DNA from: JACKHO01 sp041398745
GTDB lineage: Bacteria > Planctomycetota > Planctomycetia > Planctomycetales > Planctomycetaceae
Length of the DNA: 64,000 nucleotides
Direction: 5' to 3'
NCBI GenBank assembly: GCA_041398745.1
Contig: JAWKUB010000002.1
Coordinates: 310,001-374,000 of the forward strand
How positions within the stretch are numbered: position 1 is the first letter of the stretch; every line of letters begins with the position of its first letter. Of the stretch, positions 8,023 to 18,200 are shown piece after piece. Position numbers and translations under genes: made by a program. The notes under the pieces are model-generated. The model was not told where the DNA came from. It worked only from the letters and a program-made list of their open reading frames with translations, and ran no database searches.

Positions 8023-9540
8023 CTAGAAAGGTGCTTTGCCGTGGCCGGGCGGAGACTGCTTATTCGGAACACTTCCGCGAGGTTGCCAGGCGGGATGATC
8101 CTGGTGGGCCTCGGCCATGATGGTTTCCATTTCACGGACCATGTCGGGATGCTGTGCAGCAATGTCCGTTGCTTCGCCAAGATCCTTGGAGAGGTCAAAC
8201 AACTCGGTTTTCCCAGTAAACATGGGGGACCGAACCGCCTTCCAGTTTCCGCGTACTACAGCCTGAGCACTGCCCCGTTCAAAGAACTCCCAGTAAAGGT
8301 AGTCGTGCGGCTGCTGTTTCTCGTGCTGACCACGAATTTCTGGTGCGAAACTCACCGAATCAAGACCTTCAGGCACGTCAGCACCGGAGAGTTCGCCAAC
8401 AGTGGCCATTAAGTCGCCGAAGTAGCCAATATGATTTGAGACCGTATTCGCGGGAGTCGTGCCGGGCCAGCGCACAATGAACGGCACGCGAATTCCACCT
8501 TCGTATAAATCTCGCTTCATCCCGCGTAGTGGACCTGAGGGGCCGAATCGTTCAGGGTTATGGCCTCCCTCGTTGTGTGGACCATTGTCGCTGGTGAACA
8601 TCACGACCGTGTCTTCGTCAATCTTCAGTTCCTTCAGCAGCGCGAACAGCCGGCCCATGTCGTCGTCCATCCGACTAATCATGGCGGCTTGTCCTTTGTC
8701 CTGATCGGGCCAGTCGCGGCTGACGTACTCACCGTAGTCCGGAACCTCCTGGCCGTTTCCTGTCATCCTGGTCCCCTCGTTGTTGGCATGTGGGATGGTC
8801 AGAGAAAGATACAAAAAGAACGGATGTGATTTGTCAGTCCCCTGCTGCCGGACAAATTCCAGTGCCTTCTGTGCGATAAGATCGTGACTGTAATCCACAC
8901 GTTCAGTGGCAGCCCCACCTTCAAATGCGGCGTACTTTCGGCCGACACCTTCTACCACATTCTTCAGCGGTACGTGTTGACGGTTGTGCCACAAAAATTC
9001 CGGGTAGTAATTGTGGGCATGCACCTGGTTCAGGTACCCGTAAAACAAATCGAAACCCTGACGATTCGGAATTCCAGCGAGGCCGCCATCGTACTCGTCG
9101 CCGAGTCCCCATTTGCCGCACAGGGCCGTGGCATATCCTTTTTGCTTCAGCACTTCGGCGACGGTGACATCAGAGTCGCGGAGGGTCTGAATTTCAATTT
9201 CGGCACCGGCGTTGCCACGTACATGGACATGCCCCATATGTTTGCCTGTCATCAGGACGGCTCGTGAGGGAGCACACACCGTGTTCCCTGCGTAGAACTG
9301 CCGAAACTTCATCCCTTCCGCAGCCATCTGGTCAAGGTTGGGCGTCTTAATGAGCTTCTGCCCGTAGCAGCCCAAATCACCATATCCGAGGTCATCTGCC
9401 ATTACGAAAATGATGTTTGGCAGTTTGGCATCGGCGGCCATGAGCGAAGGGGTTACGGCCATGCATCCAAGCAGAACAGCGATCTGCAGCACTGCCAACA
9501 GCGGCAAATGCCAGGGACTTCGAGTGTGAGGGAATGACAT
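8023..9540 (-). CDS. Exported arylsulfatase
   Basis: Sulfatase of 505 residues that would hydrolyse sulfate esters of an exported or environmental substrate. A signal peptide spans about residues 10-36. The metal-binding motif FVMADDLGYGD is at about 45-55, and the formylglycine signature CAPSR is at 89-93, followed by AVLMTGK as in the arylsulfatase A/GALNS-like group. A second metal site, FTSDNGPHNEGGH, lies near residue 310. Length and motif order are those of a complete enzyme. It is the first gene upstream of the SDR/MoeA pair, with 59 bp and a palindrome between them, so it may or may not share their transcript. The exact substrate is unknown. Confidence 0.95.
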   Translation of the reverse strand: MSFPHTRSPWHLPLLAVLQIAVLLGCMAVTPSLMAADAKLPNIIFVMADDLGYGDLGCYGQKLIKTPNLDQMAAEGMKFRQFYAGNTVCAPSRAVLMTGKHMGHVHVRGNAGAEIEIQTLRDSDVTVAEVLKQKGYATALCGKWGLGDEYDGGLAGIPNRQGFDLFYGYLNQVHAHNYYPEFLWHNRQHVPLKNVVEGVGRKYAAFEGGAATERVDYSHDLIAQKALEFVRQQGTDKSHPFFLYLSLTIPHANNEGTRMTGNGQEVPDYGEYVSRDWPDQDKGQAAMISRMDDDMGRLFALLKELKIDEDTVVMFTSDNGPHNEGGHNPERFGPSGPLRGMKRDLYEGGIRVPFIVRWPGTTPANTVSNHIGYFGDLMATVGELSGADVPEGLDSVSFAPEIRGQHEKQQPHDYLYWEFFERGSAQAVVRGNWKAVRSPMFTGKTELFDLSKDLGEATDIAAQHPDMVREMETIMAEAHQDHPAWQPRGSVPNKQSPPGHGKAPF

Positions 9541-9699
9541 CTTAATCCTGTAATGGGATGAGTGACGGATTCTCTAAACGACTGTGACGTCGGTCGGTTG
9601 GACTGTGCGAGCGAATCATTGTCGGTCGCACACCTTCGCAGGTCAATTGAGTGTCATCTACACAGCGAAAGTTCGCAATGAGCCCTTTCAAAATAAGAA

Positions 9700-9728
9700 G
9701 AGTCCCCTGCAACACATGCCGGGGACTC
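9700..9728 (-). terminator. Probable rho-independent terminator of the fasciclin gene
   Basis: GAGTCCCC (9700-9707) pairs with GGGGACTC (9721-9728) across a 13-base loop. Read on the minus strand it is followed by a T-rich run (CTTCTTATTTT). It lies about 40 bp past the fasciclin stop. On the plus strand a short TTTT also follows. Confidence 0.65.
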
Positions 9729-9769
9729 GATTTTCGTCTTGAGATTAAGTTGTGTCACCGATCACAAGC

Positions 9770-10786
9770 TTATCGGCGAAAGAATCCAAACGCTGCACGG
9801 CGTGGGTGAAAACCATGCCGTCGAGCATGTACTTGATGACCACTCGCTTCGCAGTTCGTCGAACCCGAATGATCTAACTGGGTCACACTGTCTCCGCCGG
9901 TCGGCTCAGCGGGAGGAAGAATGACAGAGTCGATTACGTGGATGACTCCGTTCGAAGCATCGATGTCCGTTGCGACGAGAGCGGCCTCATTCACTTTCGC
10001 CTTTGCATCCTCGACGGAGATGTGAACTGATTGGCCTTCGAGAGTCTTGGCGCTTCCTGCTTCCAAGGCAGCGTCGGAATACACACGACCGGCAACGACA
10101 TGATACTTCAGAATCGCCGCCAACTTCCCCTTGTTCTCTGGCTTCAACAGATCGTCTAAGGTCCCGGCTGGAAGCTTTGAGAACGCTTCATCTGTGGGGG
10201 CGAAGACGGTGAGCGGGCCTTCGCCTGACAGGACCTCGACGAGGCCAGCTGCGTCTGCGGCAGCCAACAAGGTACCGAAGCTACCCGCATTCGAGGCGAC
10301 CTCCACAATGTTTTTCGACTCGGGCAGAATGACCGAGTCAATGACGTGGATGACGCCGTTCGAGCACTCAATGTCGGTGCTGACAATAGTCGCTCCGTCG
10401 ACTTTCACACCGCCGTCACTGCTAATGTTAATCCTTTGGCCATTGACGGAAGTGACGCCCGTCAGCTTCACAACATCAGCTGCCGCGACATCGCCAGCCA
10501 CGACGTGGTATGTCAGAATGCCAATGAGATCATCCTTTCCAGCAGGGCTCAATAGGTGATCGATCGTCTCCTGTGGAAGCTTCGCGAACGCCTCGTCTGA
10601 AGGAGCAAAAACAGTGAATGGACCTTCACCCTGGAGAGTTTCGACAAGCCCAGCAGCTTTGACGGCAGTCACGAGAGTCTTGAAGGAGCCAGCCCCAACA
10701 GCCGTTTCAACAATGTCTCCGCCGAACGCAGTGGAGGAACAGCATAGGAAGGCTGCTGACAGCACTGTAAGTGATTTTCTAAACAT
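9770..10786 (-). CDS. Secreted protein with two fasciclin (FAS1) domains
   Basis: Protein of 338 residues with a signal peptide (residues 1-22, cleavage near AFG) and two tandem FAS1 domains at about 24-155 and 160-292. Each has the FAS1 hallmarks: a TVFAPSDEAF or TVFAPTDEAF box, LTYHVVAG or LKYHVVAG, and a closing NGVIHVIDSVILP. FAS1 domains mediate adhesion in secreted or surface proteins. The last 40 residues (after PPAEPTGG) are rich in His and Arg and look out of frame. The +1-type alternative frame is open to a TAA at 9745-9747 and reads as a more protein-like tail, so a frameshift near 9860-9880 is possible. The gene is monocistronic with its own terminator. Confidence 0.92.
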   Translation of the reverse strand: MFRKSLTVLSAAFLCCSSTAFGGDIVETAVGAGSFKTLVTAVKAAGLVETLQGEGPFTVFAPSDEAFAKLPQETIDHLLSPAGKDDLIGILTYHVVAGDVAAADVVKLTGVTSVNGQRINISSDGGVKVDGATIVSTDIECSNGVIHVIDSVILPESKNIVEVASNAGSFGTLLAAADAAGLVEVLSGEGPLTVFAPTDEAFSKLPAGTLDDLLKPENKGKLAAILKYHVVAGRVYSDAALEAGSAKTLEGQSVHISVEDAKAKVNEAALVATDIDASNGVIHVIDSVILPPAEPTGGDSVTQLDHSGSTNCEASGHQVHARRHGFHPRRAAFGFFRR

Positions 10787-11100
10787 GGTTTGTGCTTTCT
10801 GTGTTGGAAATGTGAGAGTCCGTGTGTCATTGTCTGCTGGCCAGCAAAACGTTCAAAACGGTCATGCAGTTTGTAGTCGCAATCTGTAAGATGACGACGG
10901 AAAAATTCCACGAAAACGAAAGGATCCTGCGACTTTGTCGCCAATTGCGAAGGTGCTGGTGGTCAAACTCCTGAGCGTCAAATCTTTGTTGAGTTTGGCA
11001 GTCTATTCCCGGTGGAGATTGCCAGGCTTTCATCGTTGCGGAGTTCCGGCGACAATTTGAGAACCGTTATTCCCTCGGAACTTACTTTTGACTGGTCTTC
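10787..11100. other. Divergent intergenic region, 314 bp
   Basis: The region separates the fasciclin gene (minus) from the FtsX-type permease gene (plus) and must hold both promoters. I see a perfect 12-bp palindrome TGCTGGCCAGCA at 10834-10845, a possible operator about 50 bp upstream of the fasciclin start. No convincing small gene or RNA is visible. Confidence 0.4.
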
Positions 11101-14100
11101 ATGAACTCCACGCGTTTGCTGTTTTCCAACCTTCTGTTTTATTGGCGGACGAATCTGGCCGTGCTGCTGGGTGTGGCTGCGGCGACCGCCGTCATTGGTG
11201 GGGCGCTCGTCGTCGGTGATTCCGTACGGGAGAGCCTCAAGCAAATGTCGCTCGACCGACTCGGAAAAATCGATCATTTGCTGACGGGGCCGAGGTTCTT
11301 CACGGAAGAGCTCGCCAATTCACTGGGCGATGACGGAAAGAACGTCACCTTCGCCCCAGCGATTGTCATGCAGGGAACGGTGGAGTTCGGCGAAACGCGA
11401 GAATCAGCCGTCCGGGCCGGGCACATTCAGGTCTATGGGGTTGACGAGAGGTCCTGGGATTTGCTGGAGCACGGATCAATCAATGCTCCACAGTCTGGTG
11501 AAATTGTGCTCAATGAGCGTGTGGCCTCGCAGTTGAATCTGGAAGTCGGGAAGACGATTACGCTTATCGTGGAAATTCCTGCTTCCATTCCGCGTGACGC
11601 ATTGTTGGGTGACCGGGAAGAAACGGTGACGGCCATTGACCTCACCGTGTCTGGAATTGCAACGGAAGATTCCGGACTCGGGCGGTTGGGGTTTAATCCC
11701 ACGCAGCAAATTCCGCTGAATGTGTTTATGTCGCTCGATGAACTGCAAATGCAGACAGGTTTGGCGGAAGTGAAAGTTTCCAAGCGAGAGCCCATCCCGA
11801 AGCCCGCTCGTGTCAACACGCTGCTCGTTGCCAGTCCCAACGATATTACTCCAGAGCAGGCCGAGAATTTGACTCAGCAGGTTCATGCTGCGGTCACTCT
11901 GGAGGACCTGGCACTGAAACTCGTGACGCATCCCGACTACCGCTACGTTTCGCTGGAAAGTGAACAGATGATTCTGGAGAACGGGCTGGCGAACGTGGCC
12001 CTTGAGGCGGCGAATGCAGAGAACGTCGCGACGTCACCTGTACTCGTTTACCTGTTGAATGAGTTGAGGAAATATGATCCTGCCGGGGACGAAGCGAAAA
12101 AACTTGCTGATCCCAATTACGAGCCGCCGTTTTCCATGTACTCCGTCATCGCAGGCGTCGACCTGGAATCGCTACCGTCGTTCGACTATCGATCCTCGGC
12201 GGTAGCACAATCGCTGCAGGGTGACGAAGTCATCGTCAACACATGGCTGGCGAATGATTTAGACCTTGGTGTCGGCGACACACTCGAAGTGAAATATCAC
12301 GTGGTTGGAGATCGCGGCCAATTGCCGGAAGAGAGCCATCAGTTTGAAGTGGTGGCCATTACAGAACTGATTGCACCGACTGATGACCCGGGATTCACCC
12401 CCACTGTTCCGGGCGTCACTGATGCCGAAAGTTACGACGACTGGCGTGAACCATTTCCGCTGAAACGGGAACTCATCCCCGATCGTGATGATGAATACTG
12501 GGAAGAGTTCCGCACTGTTCCGAAGGTGTATGTCAGTATCGAAAAGGCACAAGAACTCTGGCGAAGTCGCTATGGCGAATTGACGTCTCTGCGAATGACG
12601 CCTGGGAATACGGAAACGCTGGATGAACTGTCGCACCGTTATCACAGCACGTTTCTCAAGAAGCTTGGACCGGAAGTGACCGGACTTGTTGTTCAGCCGG
12701 TGAAGTCGCAAGGATTGCAGGCTGCACAGGGAACGACCGATTTCACCGGATTGTTCATTGGCTTCAGCTTCTTTTTGATTCTGGCGGCCACGCTGCTGGT
12801 AGGGCTGTTATTCCTGCTGGGCATTGAACAGCGCAGCAGTGAACTGGGATTACTTCAGGCCATTGGAATGACACCACGGTCTGTACGCGGTCTGTACCTG
12901 TGGGAAGGACTCATTCTCGTCGTGCTGGGAGCCGGAGCTGGTACCCTGCTTGCCGTTGCCTATGCGGCCTTCATGATGTACGGGCTGCGCACGTGGTGGA
13001 TTGGAGCGATTGGCACCAAGTTCCTCACGTTGTCGGTTCAGCCAGTCAGTTTGGTCGTTGGGGCCGTCATTTCGATTGTCGTGGCTGGAATTGTTGTGGT
13101 GTGGGCTCTGCGGCGGACGCAACATTTTTCCGCGAAGCAGTTGCTTCAAGGCCGGATGTCCGATGATTCCCTCAGCGGTCACAAACCACTGGGTCCCATT
13201 GGCCGACTGCTCGGCACGTTGCCCATTGTGCTGGCTCTGACTCTGGCGGCAATCACGCTGCTGGGACTGGTTCCAAAACAGGAAGCGTTTGGTGGCTTCT
13301 CCTGGAGGATTGTGGCGTTCTTCCTTGTCGGTACGTTCATGCTGTGGGGCGGTCTCTCGTCGCTGTCGTTGCTGCTTCAGTCCGAATTCTTCGGCGGCGT
13401 TGCAGGACGAGGATGGTATGCCGAAACGATGCTGGCCCTGCGGAACGCTTCGCGAAATCGGCGGAGGAGTGTGCTGTCAACGAATTTGCTGGCCATGGCC
13501 GCGTTCGTCATTATGGCCGTGGCGGCAGGTCAACAGAATCCTACGCAACAGCGTCCCGAACCTCGCAGTGGGAACGGCGGATTCACGCTCGTCGCGGAAT
13601 CGAATCTTCCCATTTTATACGACCTCAATACCGACGAAGGCCGAGCCAAAGTTGGATTAAGCAGCCAGGATCCCGATGTCGCACAATTGTTGCAGGACGT
13701 GTGGATCGCACCATTCCGGATGCGCGCAGGAGAGAACGCGAGTTGCCTGAATTTGTATCAGACGCAACTGCCAACGGTGCTGGGGGTCCCGAATGATGTC
13801 CTGGATAAATTGATTGAAGAACAGCGGTTCACGTTTGCTGACACACCGAGTGACACTCCCTGGGAGTTGTTGCGAGAGGAACTGCCGGAAGGTCGCATCC
13901 CTGTCCTGGGTGATATGAACACTCTGATGTACAGCATGCATGTGGGAATTGGCGGCACCGTCGATGTACCACTCATGGAGGACACAGCAGGAGGCATACT
14001 CGAAATCAAAGGGATGTTCGCGAACAGCGTGTTCCAGGGGGTGCTGGTGATGTCCGAAGAGAACTTTTTGAAGCTCTTCCCGACGCGTGCAGGCTTCCGT

Positions 14101-14613
14101 TATTTCCTCATCGACTGCAAGCCTGAAGACTCTCAGGCCGTAGCGACATTGCTGGAACAACATCTCGGTGATAGTGGTTTCGATGCGGAACCAGTCGCCG
14201 ACCGGCTCGCTGACTTTCTGGTTGTGCAGAACACATATCTGTCGACGTTTCAAACGCTCGGCGGGTTGGGCCTCTTGCTGGGAACATTCGGTCTGGCAAC
14301 GGTCATGCTGCGAAATGTTCTCGAGCGCCGTGGCGAACTGGCATTGCTCCGCGCGGTCGGTCTAAGACCCGCCAGCGTTGGACGAATTGTCCTGTGGGAG
14401 CATGCGTTACTCCTGCTGTGGGGGCTTGCAACAGGTTCGATCGCAGCACTCGTGGCGATGGGGCCGCATCTCCTCAGTTCCGGAGCCGACGTCCCCTGGA
14501 CTAGCCTCTGGGTGCTCATGGCTCTCGTCATTTTCTTTGGCATGTTGACGGCCCTGTTCGCTGTGCGGGCCGCCGTGCGAATTCCCATCCTGTCGACGCT
14601 GCGTGGTGAGTAG
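11101..14613 (+). CDS. Large FtsX/MacB-type ABC transporter permease
   Basis: Membrane protein of 1170 residues with duplicated FtsX-like permease modules. TM1 is at about 18-38, followed by a large extracytoplasmic region to about 540. Three helices at about 545-672 form the first FtsX module (EQRSSELGLLQAIGMTP is the typical cytoplasmic loop). Further helices lie at about 700-760 and 795-812, with a second extracytoplasmic domain and a final set near 1040-1165 containing ERRGELALLRAVGLRP. Such proteins pair with a MacB/LolD-type ATPase to move lipoproteins or drive mechanotransmission across the membrane. No ATPase gene adjoins it here; the only ABC ATPase in the window (23.7-24.5 kb) has its own partner. 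The ATG at 11101 puts TM1 at a normal distance. Confidence 0.9.
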   Translation: MNSTRLLFSNLLFYWRTNLAVLLGVAAATAVIGGALVVGDSVRESLKQMSLDRLGKIDHLLTGPRFFTEELANSLGDDGKNVTFAPAIVMQGTVEFGETRESAVRAGHIQVYGVDERSWDLLEHGSINAPQSGEIVLNERVASQLNLEVGKTITLIVEIPASIPRDALLGDREETVTAIDLTVSGIATEDSGLGRLGFNPTQQIPLNVFMSLDELQMQTGLAEVKVSKREPIPKPARVNTLLVASPNDITPEQAENLTQQVHAAVTLEDLALKLVTHPDYRYVSLESEQMILENGLANVALEAANAENVATSPVLVYLLNELRKYDPAGDEAKKLADPNYEPPFSMYSVIAGVDLESLPSFDYRSSAVAQSLQGDEVIVNTWLANDLDLGVGDTLEVKYHVVGDRGQLPEESHQFEVVAITELIAPTDDPGFTPTVPGVTDAESYDDWREPFPLKRELIPDRDDEYWEEFRTVPKVYVSIEKAQELWRSRYGELTSLRMTPGNTETLDELSHRYHSTFLKKLGPEVTGLVVQPVKSQGLQAAQGTTDFTGLFIGFSFFLILAATLLVGLLFLLGIEQRSSELGLLQAIGMTPRSVRGLYLWEGLILVVLGAGAGTLLAVAYAAFMMYGLRTWWIGAIGTKFLTLSVQPVSLVVGAVISIVVAGIVVVWALRRTQHFSAKQLLQGRMSDDSLSGHKPLGPIGRLLGTLPIVLALTLAAITLLGLVPKQEAFGGFSWRIVAFFLVGTFMLWGGLSSLSLLLQSEFFGGVAGRGWYAETMLALRNASRNRRRSVLSTNLLAMAAFVIMAVAAGQQNPTQQRPEPRSGNGGFTLVAESNLPILYDLNTDEGRAKVGLSSQDPDVAQLLQDVWIAPFRMRAGENASCLNLYQTQLPTVLGVPNDVLDKLIEEQRFTFADTPSDTPWELLREELPEGRIPVLGDMNTLMYSMHVGIGGTVDVPLMEDTAGGILEIKGMFANSVFQGVLVMSEENFLKLFPTRAGFRYFLIDCKPEDSQAVATLLEQHLGDSGFDAEPVADRLADFLVVQNTYLSTFQTLGGLGLLLGTFGLATVMLRNVLERRGELALLRAVGLRPASVGRIVLWEHALLLLWGLATGSIAALVAMGPHLLSSGADVPWTSLWVLMALVIFFGMLTALFAVRAAVRIPILSTLRGE

Positions 14614-14688
14614 TTCGCCGCGATTTCTCGAATCCGAATAGAATTCTGACTATTTCTTTCTAAGAGCCCGGCTGAGCTGCACGTTAAG

Positions 14689-15264
14689 ATGGCAGCCCGT
14701 TCGCCGAAGCATTCGCTTCACTCGTCCTGTTGCCGGGATTTATTTGTGTCCTACCCGGATCGACTGCAGTGGATTGAACAGGCACTCGACCAGTACGAGT
14801 GCCGTTTGCTGCGCTATGCGCAGCGAATTGTGGGAGCAGACCGGGCCGCTGATGTTGTGCAGGAAACATTTTTGCGGCTTTGCCGCACAGAGCATGAACC
14901 GGTGAACGGAAGTTTAGCCCCGTGGCTGTACACCGTTTGCCGAAATCTTGCTCTGGATTGCCTTCGCAAGGAGTCGCGTATGTCCGTCGCTTTGGAAAGC
15001 GTGGTCCCTCCGGTCGACCAGAATCAGGGGCATGAAGAACTGGTCGAACAGCGAGACCGTGTCGCGTTTGTGTTGTCGCAGCTCGACTCGCTCACCGATC
15101 GGCAACGGGAGTGCGTGAGGCTGAAATTTCAGGAGGGACTCTCCTATGCGGAAATTGCCGAGGTGACAGGCATTTCTGCCTCCAACGTCGGATTCACGCT
15201 CCACACCGCTATGAAAAAACTCCGGGAAAAGCTGACCCAAATTCGGACTCTTCCCGTGGAATAG
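14689..15264 (+). CDS. ECF-type RNA polymerase sigma factor
   Basis: Sigma-70 family protein of 191 residues. Region 2 lies at about 42-105 (LLRYAQRIVG, VVQETFLRLCR, PWLYTVCRNLALD). Region 4 lies at about 130-180 (LDSLTDRQRECVRLKF, SYAEIAEVTGISASNVG). Region 3 is missing, as in ECF factors. It would direct RNA polymerase to a small regulon. The next gene starts 28 bp downstream and encodes a membrane-anchored VWA protein whose N-terminus resembles anti-sigma proteins, so the downstream product probably controls the sigma factor. A 30-residue N-terminal extension with a Cys pair (SSCCRD) precedes region 2. Confidence 0.94.
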   Translation: MAARSPKHSLHSSCCRDLFVSYPDRLQWIEQALDQYECRLLRYAQRIVGADRAADVVQETFLRLCRTEHEPVNGSLAPWLYTVCRNLALDCLRKESRMSVALESVVPPVDQNQGHEELVEQRDRVAFVLSQLDSLTDRQRECVRLKFQEGLSYAEIAEVTGISASNVGFTLHTAMKKLREKLTQIRTLPVE

Positions 15265-15292
15265 TTTTCACACCAATTACTGGTAACGTCCC

Positions 15293-18200
15293 ATGAGCAT
15301 TGATCCTCAAGATCCCAAATTAACCGCCTACGTCCTCGGCGAACTGACTGAAGACGAGCGGCGCGAAGTCGCGCGACTCCTCGTCGACTCTCCTGCGGCG
15401 CAGGAAGTTGTCGAGCAATTGCGCCAGACCTCTGAAGAACTGTTTGCCGCGCTGGCCGCCGAGTCGCCCACAACAGTTTCTTCATCCGGGCATTTGCGAA
15501 CAGTTGTGCGCGAGGCGGTCGGTAAGTCGCCTGCGGCGCAGGCACTCGTGGTGGAGGCAGCGCCGCAGCCCGTACGGCCTACATCTCCGTCAGGGTCTTC
15601 AGGTCGGATGGCGTTGGGTGCAACGGTCGCGGCGCTCGGCCTCGCTGTTTGCTTGTCGCTGATGAGCGCGCCGTCGGAAAGCCCGGTGGCGCAGGTTGTT
15701 CTCACTGATGGACTCTCCAGCGAACTCGACGACTTGGTGAGAATTTCAGATCGGGAAGATCTTCTAGGTCTGACTGACAGCACCACGACTGCACGGGCAA
15801 TGATTGTGCTAAGTGATGGTGTCGTAGTGGATGATGTGACTTATTTGAGCTCAGGCCTTTCATTAACGTCACCAGAACAGCTTGCTGAGCTGGAAAAGCG
15901 CTCTCAAGTCAACGAACAGTTGGCCTCTCGCGTCGATAGTTTTTCTTTGGCATATCGATTGTCGGAACAGAAGCAGCCGGAATCTACGCCAAGCTCAAGC
16001 TTCGCGGCCGTTACCTATCCCGTACAGCCGCAGCAACATAACGCCAGTGCCGCACCAAGCGTTCCTCTTGAATGGGAACAGGCTCAGTTGAACTGGAGTG
16101 ACGGGCGTTGGGGAATATCCCCCAGTTCAACTACGACCTATTCCCGTGGGGCCAATCTCGCAACCGGAAGCCTGTCGGCAGATGAGCGGTTGCTACGTAG
16201 GGCGCAAGGAGTCACGCCCTATTACGTCACACCACAATCACAGCGTTGGTTGTTTGAGACGCCAGAACAATTGGGGACAAAGGTCTATCCTGTGGGCGAC
16301 TTGGTGATGGAAGCCACAGGACAACTTGATGAGTCTGTCCGTGTGGTACCGCAACAAATGGATCCAAACATCTATGCTGGCAGACTGTTTAGAGTGACCG
16401 GGGCTGATGCAAGTTCACAGCAGAGAATGGCCGAACAAACCGCTGGGGAGGCCGAGCTACCTCAAATACGAAGCAGCATGGGCGATGTCAGCGAGTCCAG
16501 CCTGGCGCGGACGGAATCTGAGAGAGCACGTTATCGTGCGGTACAGGAGCAAGAGGTTCGCGAAGGTGTAGAAGCAAAAGGTTTTCAAGGAGTGGACAGG
16601 TTCGGTCGCACTTCTGGCGAGTCTTACGCTCCCATTATCGAAAACGGATTCCTCCGACCGGTCGACGCTCCTTATTCCACGTTCTCCATTGATGTTGATA
16701 CGGCGTCCTACGCCAATGTCCGTCGCATGTTGCAGTCGGGACAACTCCCTCCGGCCAATGCCGTACGTCTCGAAGAACTGGTGAATGCGTTCTCGTATGA
16801 GCTGCCACAACCGGAGGGCGACACTCCGTTCACCGTGACCATTGACGCTGGCTCCTGCCCCTGGCAGCCGGAGCATGAACTGGTTCGGGTTGCGATGCAG
16901 GCCAAAGCCATTCCGATGGAGGAACGTCCGCCCGCCTCATTGGTGTTTCTCATTGACGTGTCGGGATCGATGCGGTCAGAAAACAAGCTGCCGCTGGTGC
17001 AGCAGTCACTGCTCATGCTGACCAAGGAAATGCGTGAAGATGATCAGGTGAGCATTGTCACTTATTCCAACAACGCCAACGTCGTACTTGATTGTGCGAA
17101 CGGAGCCGAGCATGAACAAATCGAGCAGGCCATCGCACAACTCTCGGCGAGCGGATCAACGAATGGCGAGCATGGCCTGTCGCTGGCGTACGACGTGGCT
17201 CGCAAGCATTTGCTGAAATCGGGAAGTAACCGCGTGCTCATTTGCACTGATGGCGACTTCAATGACGGCGTCTCAGATGACCAGGGTGTGTTCGAACTCA
17301 TTGAAGAACAACGAAATCAGGGCGTGTTTCTCAGCGTGCTCGGGTTCGGCAGCGGTAACCTTAAAGATTCGAAACTGGAAGAACTCGCAGACAAAGGGAA
17401 CGGCCAGTACAGCTACATCGATAGCTTGCGTGAAGCACGGCGTGTCCTCATCGAAGAAATGACCGGCACGCTGTACACACTCGCGAAAGATGTGAAGTTC
17501 CAGGTTGAGTTTAATCCTGACAAAGTGTCGCGCTACCGTTTGCTTGGCTATGAAAACCGGGCCCTGGCTGATCAGCACTTCAGTGATGACCGCATCGACG
17601 CTGGAGAACTGGGTGCCGGTCATTCGGTCACAGCGCTCTACGAAATCGCACCAGTCGGAGCGAAGACCCCACAGGGAACGGTTGAGCCGCGACGTTATGG
17701 TCCCATGACGCGAACCGAGGCCTTGGTCGAGCAGCATCGAGAGGAAGTGGCAGCAAAGCTTCCTCACGAAAGCGAAATGATGCTCGTCAAAGTCCGCTAC
17801 AAAGCACCTGACGCCGATGAAAGTACCCGTGTCGAATTCCCCTATGTGCCCGGCGAAAAGGTAAAGCCTTCGACCGATTTGTCATTCGCCGCCGCAACAA
17901 TCGAGTTGGGGCTGCTCCTGCGTGATTCGACCTACAAGGGGAAAGGGAATTGGGACCAGCTGGTGTCGTTAACACAAGACTCCATTGGAGATGATCCCAA
18001 GGGACGCCGCACCGAGTTTCTGGATTTGGTATTGCGGGCACGGAGTCTTAGTCAGCGTCAGAATGGAAGCACTCCACAATCACCGACGCCTCGACTGCTG
18101 GGATCAAGTGATGCTCGAAAAATGGCTGGCTGTGATGGTAAGTATTCTGATTTGCTCGATAAGTGGGATGCGGCGAATGACCAGTTGACGTATGGCGAAT

